A stretch of DNA of 64,000 nucleotides from Synechococcus sp. MIT S9220 (GTDB taxonomy: Bacteria > Cyanobacteriota > Cyanobacteriia > PCC-6307 > Cyanobiaceae): contig NZ_CP047958.1 in NCBI RefSeq assembly GCF_014304815.1, positions 558,001 to 622,000 of the forward strand. Direction: 5' to 3'. Within the stretch, counting starts at the first letter, position 1, and each line of letters begins with the position of its first letter. A program made the translations under genes and the position numbers. Below the pieces are notes generated by a model, which had not been told where the DNA came from, ran no database searches, and saw only the letters and a list, made by a program, of their open reading frames with translations. Positions 25,565 to 34,901 of the stretch are shown piece by piece.

Positions 25565-27319
25565 ATGATGGCTAAGTGTTTCGCCAACACTTTTTTGGTA
25601 TCAGGGATTGTCCTGATCAGTTTTTCCTCCTTTTCCGCTGGCAAGGCGGATTCGTTGGATCCTTTTGATCTTTCTAATTTTACGCAGGAAATTAAATCTC
25701 ATCAGCCTTCTGCCTATCAAGAGCTCTCAAATCTTCTATCAGAGATACCGTCTGAAGTTAAGCAAGCGATTGTTCCGGTTCGATTTCTGCTTGATGAGAC
25801 AGCGAACTCTTATCAATTTGCTGGATTAAGTTTTCAATGCGATCAATACTTTGGCTCTGAATCAGATCGCTCGTTATCCGGTCAACGATGTCGCCCGTTT
25901 GAACCGACATTGGATCATCAAGCGCTTGGTTTTAAAAATCTGTTGTTGAGATCAGTTGTTTTATCGCCTTCGATCGCTGCCTCACTCAGCACTGTGGACT
26001 CCAATCGTTGGCTTGTGAGACAGTCTTTTAGCTCTTGGTATCCATCCTTGAGCTTGACATCTGGGTCTGTGATGTCGGTGAATATTTCTAATACCCAAAA
26101 TTACACCTCTTCTGATTCTGGAGGATCCAACCCATCTGCAAGCGGCACTTCTTTTCAACCCACCACTGAGATTGGTGGTAACCGGCGTAGGACCATTCAG
26201 GCTGATTCGAGTGATAACAGCTCCGGACTTGTTCCTGCGTATACTCAAACCTCTTCGTATCTGCAGGCATATCCAGTTTTAACGCTCAACTGGCAACTCT
26301 TTGACTTGTCACGCTCGTCGTCGATTTCAGCATCAAAGGAACAGCTGACCGCTTCACAATTCCAGGCTTTAGATCAATCCAGACAAACGATTCTGGCTGT
26401 TGCGACGCTCTACAGCCAGCTTCAAGCATCTGAATACCAGATCGCCACACTGTTGTCTCTTTGCATCGCTTCTCAACAATTATTGGAACGCTATCAAAAC
26501 CAACTTGATGAAGGTTTAATTTCCAAAGCTGTTTTACTTTCGCAACGTTCTAATTTTGAATCATCTAAATCACAGTTGCTTTCCGCTGTTGTGAACTATC
26601 AATCTACTTTGGAGCAGATCAAGGCTTCGGCAATGATTTTTGACTCGTCGATCAACTTGGTTTTTCCGCAAACCCTTGCCTTGCCTCAAGCTTGGCCGAT
26701 TAGTCTTGATCAGACGAAACAGCTCGTTGCCCAATATCCCAGTGTCTTGGCTTATCAACATCAAGCACAACAATATTCTCAATTATCTCAAGGTAGTTTG
26801 AATGGATATTGGCCTGTGATTTCCGTACTTGGCTACATCACTTATGAGGGCACACAAGGTAGTCAAAATTACTCACCACCTCGGCAGCCTTCAGGTGCTT
26901 GGTCCTCTCAAATTTCTAATTACATAGGATTGAACTTTACTTGGAATATTTTTGATGGCTTTTCTTCCTATCAGCAGTCTCGCAGCTATGCCTCTCAATC
27001 ATTGTCTTACACTCAGCAGGGTTTGGCTGAACGTCAATCATTGCTGTCAGAGGCAATGTCAAGCATTGAAGAAATTAAATTCACTCTGCCATTGCTACAT
27101 TCCTTGGATTCAAGTTATCAATCTGAAGCTCAGGCTTATGACACTTATATGCTGAGGATGCAGGCTGGCATTGATGACTATTCTGTGATTTTTCAATCCC
27201 AACAGCAACTCACTTCTTTGCTGTCTTCTTATAGTTCGTCTTATCAGGACTTGTTCTCTTCGTATTTCCAGTTGATTGCACTCACTGGAATGCATTTGAA
27301 CGCTGCTTTTTTTGATTAA
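25565..27319 (+). CDS. TolC-like outer membrane efflux protein
   Basis: This 584-residue protein has a signal peptide (MMAKCFANTFLVSGIVLISF). Two homologous halves rich in Gln/Ser helices belong to the OEP family (for example LTASQFQALDQSRQTILAVA and the C-terminal SYSSSYQDLFSSYFQLIALT). A Ser/Asn-rich low-complexity insert lies around residues 160-215. TolC trimers form the outer-membrane and periplasmic tunnel of type I exporters. Its divergent position next to hlyD makes it the likely channel for this exporter. The gene is AT-richer than the flanking core genes. Confidence 0.85.
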   Translation: MMAKCFANTFLVSGIVLISFSSFSAGKADSLDPFDLSNFTQEIKSHQPSAYQELSNLLSEIPSEVKQAIVPVRFLLDETANSYQFAGLSFQCDQYFGSESDRSLSGQRCRPFEPTLDHQALGFKNLLLRSVVLSPSIAASLSTVDSNRWLVRQSFSSWYPSLSLTSGSVMSVNISNTQNYTSSDSGGSNPSASGTSFQPTTEIGGNRRRTIQADSSDNSSGLVPAYTQTSSYLQAYPVLTLNWQLFDLSRSSSISASKEQLTASQFQALDQSRQTILAVATLYSQLQASEYQIATLLSLCIASQQLLERYQNQLDEGLISKAVLLSQRSNFESSKSQLLSAVVNYQSTLEQIKASAMIFDSSINLVFPQTLALPQAWPISLDQTKQLVAQYPSVLAYQHQAQQYSQLSQGSLNGYWPVISVLGYITYEGTQGSQNYSPPRQPSGAWSSQISNYIGLNFTWNIFDGFSSYQQSRSYASQSLSYTQQGLAERQSLLSEAMSSIEEIKFTLPLLHSLDSSYQSEAQAYDTYMLRMQAGIDDYSVIFQSQQQLTSLLSSYSSSYQDLFSSYFQLIALTGMHLNAAFFD

Positions 27320-27413
27320 GGTGTTCTGATGGCATTTAATTCTGAATTTTTTTGGTGTTTTTTTGTGGTGATATGAGCGATTGCTAGGTTGAATAATCAC
27401 ATGCAGTCTCATT

Positions 27414-29156
27414 GTGGCTACTCGTGTTGCGCTGGATGAGTTTCTGTCGTTCATACTTATACTTCAGTCCCGCCAGGCTCTTCGCCGTCGTTTCCTGCAA
27501 CTGCCAACGCGTGAAGCTAGAGGTCAGATGATGACCAGGCTTGGTTTCGACAAGTTTCAGATTTGGGCTGCTTTAGACACACTTAGTTTTGAGATTGACG
27601 GTCAAACGTATACTTTTGCCTCCTGGATCGCCGGTCGTCAGAAAGGAAACGGAGTATCCATTGTTCCGTTTTCGACGATTATCGATAGCGCTTGCCAATT
27701 GGGTGCAGACGAGACGCATGCTTCCATTCGTCTCCAGTTGCTAGCAGTGCAAGGAACGCTTCGTGCTGTTGCGGGCGGTTCGGGTCGTCCCGTACCTCAG
27801 CGCTCAGGCAATGGATCCGTCGCATTTGGTGTCGGACGTCAATTGGAATATGAGCCTCTGCACGACTCTCAGGGTTTTCAAGATCATCAGCCCTTGAGTG
27901 TCGAGCCTGATGTCTTTTCAGACCAATCAGTGGGTCCTGGTTCGGTTGATGTGGCCGGTGTTCTCAGCATGCCTGACGATGTGTTTGAGGGCTCCGGTCC
28001 TCAGGCCCTTCGTGAGGGCTTCGGCTCTGATGCACCGTTTGAACGTTCCGAATCTAATCTTTTCTCGTCTGATCAATCCTCATCATCGTCGGATCGAGAG
28101 CAGCCGTCTGATGCGTCTGCTTCACAGATTCAAGATCTGTCATCGCGTGAATCCTCCTCTCGTGAAGGTCAAGGTGGATCGTTCGGATCTGGTCCCCTGG
28201 ATGGTGACCGTGGCGGCTTGATCAGCAATGTGCGTGAACAAATTGATCAAAAAACATCTATTCCAATTGATTGGTCAAGTTCTTCGGTTGATCTGTATGA
28301 CGGTAAATATGGTGACGTTTCACTCTCAGCCAGTATTGATGGCACGTTGAATCCCTCGATTGAGCGTGATGGAAAGGGTGATTACAGTCTGACTTTTGAC
28401 CAATCTGATTTGAATTTCAACCTCACACTCAGTGGTGAAGCAACTTATACAAAACTAATCCCAGAATATGATCTGGAGTTTTCAGCGACGTTGGGAACCA
28501 GCTTAACGCTGACGCTCGAAAAAAATCCTGGTCAGCAAGGGATCAGTGGTTACAACATCTCTTCCTCTGGGCTGGAGTTGGAAATGGTTGCCGGTTTCAT
28601 CGTTCATCCTGAATATGATGGGGTTTATTTGTCTGCCTCGATTGACCCGGAATTGAGTTGGACCATTGATGCATCTCTGCAGGATGGTATCCAAATCGGT
28701 AGGCCGGAGTTTGCCTTGAATTTTGACTACAGCTTCAATAAGCCTGATTTTTGGGATGCCGTAACGGGTGCTTTTGATAGGGTTGGTGATGATTTTGCCG
28801 ACTTTTTTAAAAACCCTTCGTGGTCAAATTTTGTTGACAGTGTTGACTCTTTGGTCAATCTTGGTGAGTTTTTGACAAGTCCTGAATTCATGAATTGGGC
28901 TGTGGATCAGGCTTCCGCGTATGTCAAAAGTGTGGTGAATGAGGCAGCGAGCTACGCCGAGCAGGCGTTGTCGGATGTTTACGCAGGGCTTCAATCGGCG
29001 GCTGCTCAGGTTGAATCTGCCGTTACGAAAGCGGCTGATGAGGTCTGGTCAGCGGCGAGTGACTGGGCGTCTGAAGCCAGCAGTTGGGCTTCCGATGCTT
29101 GGGATTCAACCTCAGACTGGGCTTCAGACACCTGGGATGATGTGACCTCCTGGTGA
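27414..29156 (+). CDS. Candidate exported substrate with double-glycine leader and Trp-rich tail
   Basis: This 580-residue protein has a GTG start and no Sec signal. Residues 1-122 look like a leader domain: a helical part weakly resembling Nif11-type leaders (FLQLPTREARGQMMTRLGF) that ends TLRAVAGG. This has Leu at -7, Val at -4 and GG at -2/-1, as in C39 leaders. Then come a Ser/Asp/Gly-rich linker (about 123-270), a beta-rich middle (about 280-420) and a helical C-terminus. The last 36 residues have seven Trp spaced 5-7 apart (545, 551, 558, 563, 569, 574, 580). The gene lies beside the C39 exporter and 1 base from the convergent sulfotransferase gene. No homologue is recognised. Confidence 0.7.
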   Translation: MATRVALDEFLSFILILQSRQALRRRFLQLPTREARGQMMTRLGFDKFQIWAALDTLSFEIDGQTYTFASWIAGRQKGNGVSIVPFSTIIDSACQLGADETHASIRLQLLAVQGTLRAVAGGSGRPVPQRSGNGSVAFGVGRQLEYEPLHDSQGFQDHQPLSVEPDVFSDQSVGPGSVDVAGVLSMPDDVFEGSGPQALREGFGSDAPFERSESNLFSSDQSSSSSDREQPSDASASQIQDLSSRESSSREGQGGSFGSGPLDGDRGGLISNVREQIDQKTSIPIDWSSSSVDLYDGKYGDVSLSASIDGTLNPSIERDGKGDYSLTFDQSDLNFNLTLSGEATYTKLIPEYDLEFSATLGTSLTLTLEKNPGQQGISGYNISSSGLELEMVAGFIVHPEYDGVYLSASIDPELSWTIDASLQDGIQIGRPEFALNFDYSFNKPDFWDAVTGAFDRVGDDFADFFKNPSWSNFVDSVDSLVNLGEFLTSPEFMNWAVDQASAYVKSVVNEAASYAEQALSDVYAGLQSAAAQVESAVTKAADEVWSAASDWASEASSWASDAWDSTSDWASDTWDDVTSW

Positions 29157-29157
29157 C

Positions 29158-30201
29158 TCAGCAGCTTGGTTGATCGACTCGTGCGTTCCACTGTTTCCAG
29201 ATATCCATGGCGTCGCTGTCAGTGATGGTTGAGGTCTTGGTTTGATGTTGGTCTTGAGCGGATGGGAGTGATTTGGTGAAGTCTTCTACGTAGTTGATCC
29301 CTTGGGTCTGCTTAAGCCATGTATTTGAAGAGTGATAGTAGTCAGAAAATTCTTTTGATTGTTTGTACGTCGCTTCGTAGCTGTCGGTTTCTTGGTAGTG
29401 CTTGATCACATAATCAATGAACCGGAATCTTTTTCTGGTATCGACTTTGGTCTTACTTGCTCTCATCTGTCGATTGAGGCTGGTCATGATTTGCAGTCCC
29501 TTCAGGCTGAGGCTTTGATTCGACCGTCGTGTTTGTCCAAAGCTGTCTCTCCAGGTGATTCCGGTGTGCTTGCAAAAGTCTTGGAGCAGTGTGCCGTATT
29601 TTTGTTGTGAATCATAGTCTCTGATCTTGAAATGGTCGGGTCGGAATGCGTTTTGCCAAATTGTTATTGTTTGTTGGTGATTGCAGAGGTTCCGGTAGTA
29701 AGCGGGTCTTTCAATTTCGAATTTATGTTTCCCCATTTTTACTTCTGTTGACATCATTGAGACGGCTGCACGAATCGGTTTTCTCACATAGAGAAGGAGA
29801 TTGATTTCGTTGAAGTATTGTCTGAGCATTTCGGCCAAGGATGTGATTTCATGCTCGGCCTGTAGGCAGTGTTGCAGGAATTCGCTTGAAATGATCCACT
29901 GCTGGTTTGGCTTGCTCTCAAGTTCTTCTTTGAGACTGGCTTCCCATAGAGCTCTGAACTTGAGACGTTCTTCTGTTGTCTGCAGGTGATTGTTTTTAGC
30001 AAGAAAGTCTGCTTTATGGTTTGTACTGTAAAACATCAGTGCCAGTTTGTAGTGCGAGTAGGGTCCTAAGCACGTTGGAATCTCGATGGATTGTTTGCTG
30101 ATCTCTTGGCGTTGACTATGCAAAAATGTTTGGATTGTTGAGCTGCCTGTCTTGGGAAGCCCAATGTGAAGATCAAGTTTGCGGTTTGGTTGCATAGTCA
30201 T
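29158..30201 (-). CDS. Sulfotransferase-family protein
   Basis: This protein of about 347 residues has the PAPS-binding loop LHIGLPKTGSSTIQTFL at its N-terminus and a 3'-phosphate site-like segment INLLLYVRKPIRAAVSMM. These are hallmarks of sulfotransferases, which move sulfate from PAPS to hydroxyl or amino groups, on small molecules or on Tyr of proteins. The ATG at 30201 overlaps the halogenase stop (ATGA), so the two are translationally coupled. Longer upstream starts lie within the halogenase gene and are rejected. The acceptor is unknown; the neighbouring exported protein is a candidate. Confidence 0.8.
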   Translation of the reverse strand: MTMQPNRKLDLHIGLPKTGSSTIQTFLHSQRQEISKQSIEIPTCLGPYSHYKLALMFYSTNHKADFLAKNNHLQTTEERLKFRALWEASLKEELESKPNQQWIISSEFLQHCLQAEHEITSLAEMLRQYFNEINLLLYVRKPIRAAVSMMSTEVKMGKHKFEIERPAYYRNLCNHQQTITIWQNAFRPDHFKIRDYDSQQKYGTLLQDFCKHTGITWRDSFGQTRRSNQSLSLKGLQIMTSLNRQMRASKTKVDTRKRFRFIDYVIKHYQETDSYEATYKQSKEFSDYYHSSNTWLKQTQGINYVEDFTKSLPSAQDQHQTKTSTITDSDAMDIWKQWNARVDQPSC

Positions 30202-31445
30202 GCGATGCTGTTGCGAATTGCATTGAATGAGTGGGTGTTCCATGCAAAAAACATTTGATCTTTTCCTTGGCTTGGTTTGTTGCTGGTTTCTTCTTGATGC
30301 TCTTTTGTGCACCAGTTTGAAAAATCTTTTACTGTTTCGCGGCTGATTTGTTCTTTGAGTAAACGGCCGTGATTGTCCTTTGCTTTCCTCCAATAAGCAG
30401 TGTTGTAGATGGAGCCATTGGAGTAATGCCAGCTCACGAATAGTGCGACTTTCTCCATGTTGCTTCGCACGATTGCGTTGAAACGCTTCTCACTGCTGCG
30501 GAGATTTGCTTCATTGGCGCTCGTTAGTTCTCGCTGTTTGATGTGTGCTGCGATTAGTTTGCAGTGATGCACCGTCATCTCAATGGAGGTTGCTTCCAGC
30601 GGTTCGATGAATCCTGCTCTGTTTCCTAATCGGTACACCCTTCCTTGCAGGTGTTGCTCTCCGAGATGGTTTTTGAATTGAATGGTTCTCCTTTTGCTGC
30701 TTGCAACGAGTCGATGCTCTTCCATGTAGTGGTTGAGATCCTGGTTGACGGTTTCTGGAGTGCACAGGCTTGAGTCGTGAACGTATCCGACTGAGTTTTT
30801 GTTGTTTAGCGGGATCTGGAAAATCCAGCCGTATGGCCTGGCAACCGCTTTTGTCGATTTGAGTTCATCGTGTTCGTTGGACTCTGTGATTGTCGTCTCT
30901 TCGCATTTTTGAAGAATGGCGGCGTTGGCGATTAAGGGCTGTGTTTCTGTACTTGCTGGGACGCCCTCACTGGCCTTAAATCCGCGGCAATCAATTACAT
31001 AGTCATAATTCACTTTCTCTTGTCCGTTGAGCTTCACCCAAACGCTTTGCTGATTTTGTGCCAACGCTTCAGATGCTGTCTTCGGGATCACTTGGACCTT
31101 GATGCCTCTGAGTAGGAGAGTTGTGATTTTGTTGGCATCGAAGTGATAGGAGAAGGCTGTCCTGGCCGGTGTGAAGATGTGATGGTGTTGTTTGGCATGG
31201 CCGCCCCAGTTTTCAAAACAGATCCCCTGTTTTTTTGTGGCATTGGCTTCGGCCTCCATCAGGGTTGGCGTGATTCCTTCTTCATCGAGCCAGCGCCGAA
31301 ACCATGGTCCAGCGCCCTCCCCGACGCCAATGGTGGGGATTTCTGGCGCGTGAAAGATTGTGATTGAGGCACCAGGAAATTGGCGCCTCAACATGCGCGC
31401 TCCGATCGCACCTGCCGTTCCCAGTCCAAGGATGGCGAATCGCAT
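30198..31445 (-). CDS. Flavin-dependent tryptophan halogenase-family protein
   Basis: This 415-residue protein has an N-terminal FAD site GLGTAGAIGARML and the halogenase segment VGEGAGPWFRRWL. A Lys pair in NATKKQGICFENW matches the catalytic Lys region, and EPLEATSIEM lies near the C-terminus. The usual WxWxIP motif reads WIFQIP, with Phe for the second Trp. These enzymes use reduced FAD, O2 and halide to halogenate Trp or other aromatics; in seawater bromide is available. It is coupled to the sulfotransferase. Substrate is unknown, and peptidyl Trp of a neighbouring protein is a reasonable hypothesis. Confidence 0.82.
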   Translation of the reverse strand: MRFAILGLGTAGAIGARMLRRQFPGASITIFHAPEIPTIGVGEGAGPWFRRWLDEEGITPTLMEAEANATKKQGICFENWGGHAKQHHHIFTPARTAFSYHFDANKITTLLLRGIKVQVIPKTASEALAQNQQSVWVKLNGQEKVNYDYVIDCRGFKASEGVPASTETQPLIANAAILQKCEETTITESNEHDELKSTKAVARPYGWIFQIPLNNKNSVGYVHDSSLCTPETVNQDLNHYMEEHRLVASSKRRTIQFKNHLGEQHLQGRVYRLGNRAGFIEPLEATSIEMTVHHCKLIAAHIKQRELTSANEANLRSSEKRFNAIVRSNMEKVALFVSWHYSNGSIYNTAYWRKAKDNHGRLLKEQISRETVKDFSNWCTKEHQEETSNKPSQGKDQMFFAWNTHSFNAIRNSIA

Positions 31446-31504
31446 TGGAATGCACTTTTTTGAAAGCTAGTGCTTTCTTTGATGTCCATCAGTGCTTTCT
31501 CAAG

Positions 31505-31906
31505 TCATTGGCGATTCTTGTGATTCGCTTTGGTTTTCAGCTGGCAGCCAAAACCTGTTGCCGAGTGCCCTTCGTTGTGTCCCGTCGCTCTTCTCGGCAT
31601 TGCTGACTCTTCAGCGTCTGCCTGTCGATAGATCCACACCCAGCGACCGTCTTCCAGCTGATGCTGCGCGCATTCATAAACGTTTGGGTATTCCTCCCAG
31701 GCATGCAGTTCAGGCCACTGCTCATCAGGTATCTGATACACCTCACCGAACACGGTGCCCACGCCTTTGCTCAGCATCGGATAGCCATTGTGTTCCAGAA
31801 GCTTTACTTGGCTGAGCGTTCCGTCAGCTTCTCTTGTGCATTCACTAAGGAGGGGATGCGTCTCACATCCCGCTTTCAGGCTTCCGTAGACGAAGAGTCG
31901 TTTCAG
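31505..31906 (-). CDS. Gamma-glutamylcyclotransferase-like (AIG2 fold) protein without a standard start codon
   Basis: From CTG 31906 the frame reads LKRLFVYGSLKAGCETHPLL and continues to GEVYQIPDEQWPELHAWEEY, a good GGCT/AIG2 domain with the substrate-binding YGSL loop at its very start. The only standard start downstream is ATG 31777, which would delete YGSL and the first 43 residues. Immediately upstream in frame is TGA (31912-31910), the stop of the NifU-like gene. So a CTG start coupled to the upstream stop is the simplest reading; an N-terminal truncation is the alternative. About 134 residues. Likely role: gamma-glutamyl amine/peptide turnover. Confidence 0.7.
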   Translation of the reverse strand: MKRLFVYGSLKAGCETHPLLSECTREADGTLSQVKLLEHNGYPMLSKGVGTVFGEVYQIPDEQWPELHAWEEYPNVYECAQHQLEDGRWVWIYRQADAEESAMPRRATGHNEGHSATGFGCQLKTKANHKNRQ

Positions 31907-31909
31907 ACT

Positions 31910-32155
31910 TCAAAGCACCTGAACCACTTCACTCACTTCAGGAATGGACTCGCGCATCTTGCGCTCGATTCCCATTTTCAGCGTCATGGTGCTGCTGGGG
32001 CAGCTGCCGCAAGCACCCTGCAACCGCACTTTGACCACCGGTCCATCGATTTCCACCACTTCCACGTTGCCGCCATCGGCCATCAGGAACGGGCGCAGCT
32101 CATCGAGCACCTTCTCCACGTTTTCAGTGGTGAGCGGCATTGTTTCGGTGCTCAT
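31910..32155 (-). CDS. NifU C-terminal domain Fe-S scaffold/carrier
   Basis: This 81-residue protein is essentially one NifU-C domain. [19 protein letters not shown] is followed by the cluster-binding GACGSCPSS (CxxC). Cyanobacterial stand-alone NifU-type proteins assemble or transfer [4Fe-4S] clusters, including to photosystem I. Length is normal. It is divergent from mqo with 90 bases between. Its stop is immediately followed by the GGCT-like gene. Confidence 0.92.
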   Translation of the reverse strand: MSTETMPLTTENVEKVLDELRPFLMADGGNVEVVEIDGPVVKVRLQGACGSCPSSTMTLKMGIERKMRESIPEVSEVVQVL

Positions 32156-32245
32156 GGCCGGATGGGGGTGAGTGCTTTCGCTCAGGGTAGGCAGGCATGT
32201 GTCCGGATTGATTCATACCCTTGAGAAGCATGATCACCCGACGCG

Positions 32246-33727
32246 ATGGATCGTTACGACGCCGTGCTGGTGGGTGCGGGAATGATGAGTGCCACCCTGG
32301 CTTCACTGCTGCATGCCCTCGACCCGGAGATGCGCTTGCTGCTGGTGGAGCGTCTCGAGGCACCGGCTTTAGAAAGCAGTGCTGCGGTCAACAACGCCGG
32401 CACCGGCCATGCCGCCAACTGTGAGCTCAATTACACCCCTCAGCAGGCCGATGGAACGGTGTCGACTGCGAAGGCTCTGGCCATCAATGCAGCATTCGAG
32501 CGCAGTCTGGAGTTCTGGGCCTCACTCACAGACCAAGGGGTGCTGCATCCAGGCAGCTTTCTTCACCAGGTGCCCCATCTCAGTTTTGTCTGGGGACAGG
32601 AGGATGTGGCATTTCTTCAGCAGCGGCAGCGGCAGTTGAGTGCTCTGCCGGCCTTTTCCGCCATGGAGTGGAGTACGGATGCCGGGCAGATCGGTGACTG
32701 GATGCCCCTGGTGATGGAAGGGCGCCGCCCTGATCAACAGATTGCCGCCACCCGTATCGAGCGTGGGCTCGATCTCGACTTCGGAGCGCTGACCAAAGCA
32801 CTGCTGCTGCCGTTGCAGACAGCGGGTGTTCTTCAGGTGATGTACGGCACGTCAGTGCAGGGACTCAAACGACCGCTGACAGAATCAATGAGCTGCTGTG
32901 ACTGGCAGCTTGAGCTGCGCGGTCCATCCGGCCGACGCAAGGTGCAGGCTCCGTTTGTGTTTCTCGGTGCTGGTGGTGGTGCCCTGCCACTGCTTCAAAG
33001 CAGTGGCATTCCTGAGGCTGCCGACTATGCCGGCTTCCCGGTGAGTGGCCAGTGGCTGGTGTGCGGTGAGCCTGCTTTGGTGGAGCGCCACCACGCCAAG
33101 GTCTACGGCAAGGCGAAGATGGGCGCACCGCCGATGTCGGTGCCCCATCTGGATACCCGCTGGATCGATGGCAAGCGCTCACTGCTGTTCGGTCCTTATG
33201 CCGGATTTAGTAGCAAATTCCTGAAGACTGGTTCTCTGTTGGATCTGCCGCGCTCGGTCAGGCCCACCAACCTGCTGCCGATGCTGCAGGTGGGAGTTCA
33301 CAATCTGCCTCTTGTGAAATATCTGATCAATCAGCTGCGCCAAAGCGAAGCTGATCGGATCGAGGCCTTGCGGGCTTTTCTGCCAGAGGCCGATGCAGAT
33401 CACTGGAGCCTGTCGGTGGCCGGACAGCGGGTTCAGATCATCAAACGCACGTCTGATGGCGGTCGCCTGCAGATGGGCACGGAAGTGGTGAGTGCAGCGG
33501 ATGGATCCCTGGCAGCACTGCTTGGAGCGTCTCCTGGGGCCAGCACCTCCGTGCAGATCATGGTGGAGGTACTGGAGCGTTGCTTTGCCTCAAAACTGGC
33601 CACGCAGGCCTGGCAGGAGCGCCTGCAGCAACTGCTTCCCAGCTATGGCCAGGATCTCAACAGCGATTCCGGGCTCTTGACGCGGACTCGGGAACGCAGT
33701 GATGCGCTGCTCGGTCTAAGCGTCTGA
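32246..33727 (+). CDS. mqo: Malate:quinone oxidoreductase
   Basis: This 493-residue FAD enzyme is peripheral on the membrane and oxidises malate to oxaloacetate with quinone as acceptor. The FAD-binding N-terminus is [19 protein letters not shown], with [17 protein letters not shown] after it. The middle contains [15 protein letters not shown] and [21 protein letters not shown]-type blocks, and near the C-terminus lies [10 protein letters not shown]. Length is typical. Its 3' end overlaps the convergent membrane protein gene by 12 bases. Confidence 0.95.
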   Translation: MDRYDAVLVGAGMMSATLASLLHALDPEMRLLLVERLEAPALESSAAVNNAGTGHAANCELNYTPQQADGTVSTAKALAINAAFERSLEFWASLTDQGVLHPGSFLHQVPHLSFVWGQEDVAFLQQRQRQLSALPAFSAMEWSTDAGQIGDWMPLVMEGRRPDQQIAATRIERGLDLDFGALTKALLLPLQTAGVLQVMYGTSVQGLKRPLTESMSCCDWQLELRGPSGRRKVQAPFVFLGAGGGALPLLQSSGIPEAADYAGFPVSGQWLVCGEPALVERHHAKVYGKAKMGAPPMSVPHLDTRWIDGKRSLLFGPYAGFSSKFLKTGSLLDLPRSVRPTNLLPMLQVGVHNLPLVKYLINQLRQSEADRIEALRAFLPEADADHWSLSVAGQRVQIIKRTSDGGRLQMGTEVVSAADGSLAALLGASPGASTSVQIMVEVLERCFASKLATQAWQERLQQLLPSYGQDLNSDSGLLTRTRERSDALLGLSV

Positions 33728-34369
33728 GCCTGTCTGCTTGCGCATCCGCTGCTGAATCACACTCGCCACGATCGCCAGGGCGAACATGCCGAACACAGCG
33801 CCGATCAGTAACAGTTTGCCGCCGCTGAAAATGCCAGCGCCCAGGGCCACGATCGGTGCACTGCTCAGCAACACACTGGCCAGCAACGGCAGGGCGAATG
33901 CCCGCCAGGGGATGCCTCCCAGGCCTGCGGCATAGCTCACGAAATCGAACAGGCCTGTCATCAGCAGACCGGTGAGCAGAAACGGATTGCCTTCCAGTTG
34001 GTTGCGGCTGAAGCGTTCAATGGTTTTCATCGCTCCCTCTCCCACCAGCTTCTGGATCGGGCCGCGTCCGTAGTTGCTGGCCAGCAGGAACGCGGCCTGG
34101 CAGAAGATCAGATCGCAGACCACGATCGTGATGAAGCCCGTCTGGAACCCCAGCAGTGCTCCGGCCAGCAGCGAGTAAGCCGTGCTGGGGAGCGCCGGCA
34201 GGATGATGCTGACGCCGCGCAAGAACAGGATCCCAAGCGGGGCCCAGACCCCCAGGCGCTCCACCTGAGCCCGGATCGGCTCAAGCCCGTGCACGTTGAT
34301 CAGGTGAAACAGCACGGCAAGCCCGGCAATCACAGCTGCAATCAGCAGGAATCGACGAAAGCGCGGCAC
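33716..34369 (-). CDS. TVP38/DedA (SNARE-associated) family membrane protein
   Basis: This 217-residue protein has about five membrane spans. The SNARE-assoc/VTT core is visible ([65 protein letters not shown]). DedA/TVP38 proteins act in lipid carrier flipping and membrane homeostasis. A positively charged C-terminus faces the cytosol. Convergent overlap with mqo. Confidence 0.85.
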   Translation of the reverse strand: MPRFRRFLLIAAVIAGLAVLFHLINVHGLEPIRAQVERLGVWAPLGILFLRGVSIILPALPSTAYSLLAGALLGFQTGFITIVVCDLIFCQAAFLLASNYGRGPIQKLVGEGAMKTIERFSRNQLEGNPFLLTGLLMTGLFDFVSYAAGLGGIPWRAFALPLLASVLLSSAPIVALGAGIFSGGKLLLIGAVFGMFALAIVASVIQQRMRKQTGSDA

Positions 34370-34493
34370 AGGCAGGGAGGTTCAGCGTGCTGATGACCTT
34401 CCCATATCAATGTCGTCTCCTGCGACCAGAGGTATCAGTTGATATGCACACCTTCCCCGATCCAGCAGCGCTTCTGTGGTCGCGTTTTGGTGT

Positions 34494-34829
34494 TCAGCCT
34501 GGGTGCCCCTGAAGGTTTACGGTGATCACGCCGGCAGTGATCAAGGCCATGCCAACGAGCTGCCCCTGAGTTGGCACCTGTCGATACACCAGCAGGCCGA
34601 CTAGCACGATGGCCACGATGCCGATGCCACTCCAGAGGGCGTAGGTGAGGCCCATAGGAAGCACCTGCACCACCCGCGACATCAAGGTCATTGAGATGGC
34701 ATAGGCCGACAGCACGATCAACGTGGGGCCTGGTCTGCTGAACCCCTGCGAAAGCTTGAGGCAGGAGGTGCCGATCACCTCAGCGCTGATCGCCAGCAAC
34801 AGGAGCAGCCAGGGGTTGGTTGAAGTCAC
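34494..34829 (-). CDS. Small multidrug resistance (SMR) family transporter
   Basis: This 111-residue protein with four spans has the SMR signature: first helix WLLLLLAISAEVIGTSCLKLS with the essential Glu, then LPMGLTYALWSGIGIVAIVL in helix 3. EmrE/SugE-type proteins are dual-topology proton antiporters for cationic compounds or guanidinium. By eye it is closer to EmrE (YALWSGIG). It is divergent from lepA. Confidence 0.92.
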   Translation of the reverse strand: MTSTNPWLLLLLAISAEVIGTSCLKLSQGFSRPGPTLIVLSAYAISMTLMSRVVQVLPMGLTYALWSGIGIVAIVLVGLLVYRQVPTQGQLVGMALITAGVITVNLQGHPG

Positions 34830-34901
34830 AGAGAGCTGGTCGCTGCTCCCTAGGATCGCTTGACTGAGTCGATACGCCCGAGCCGGGATTCCGCCAACCG
34901 C

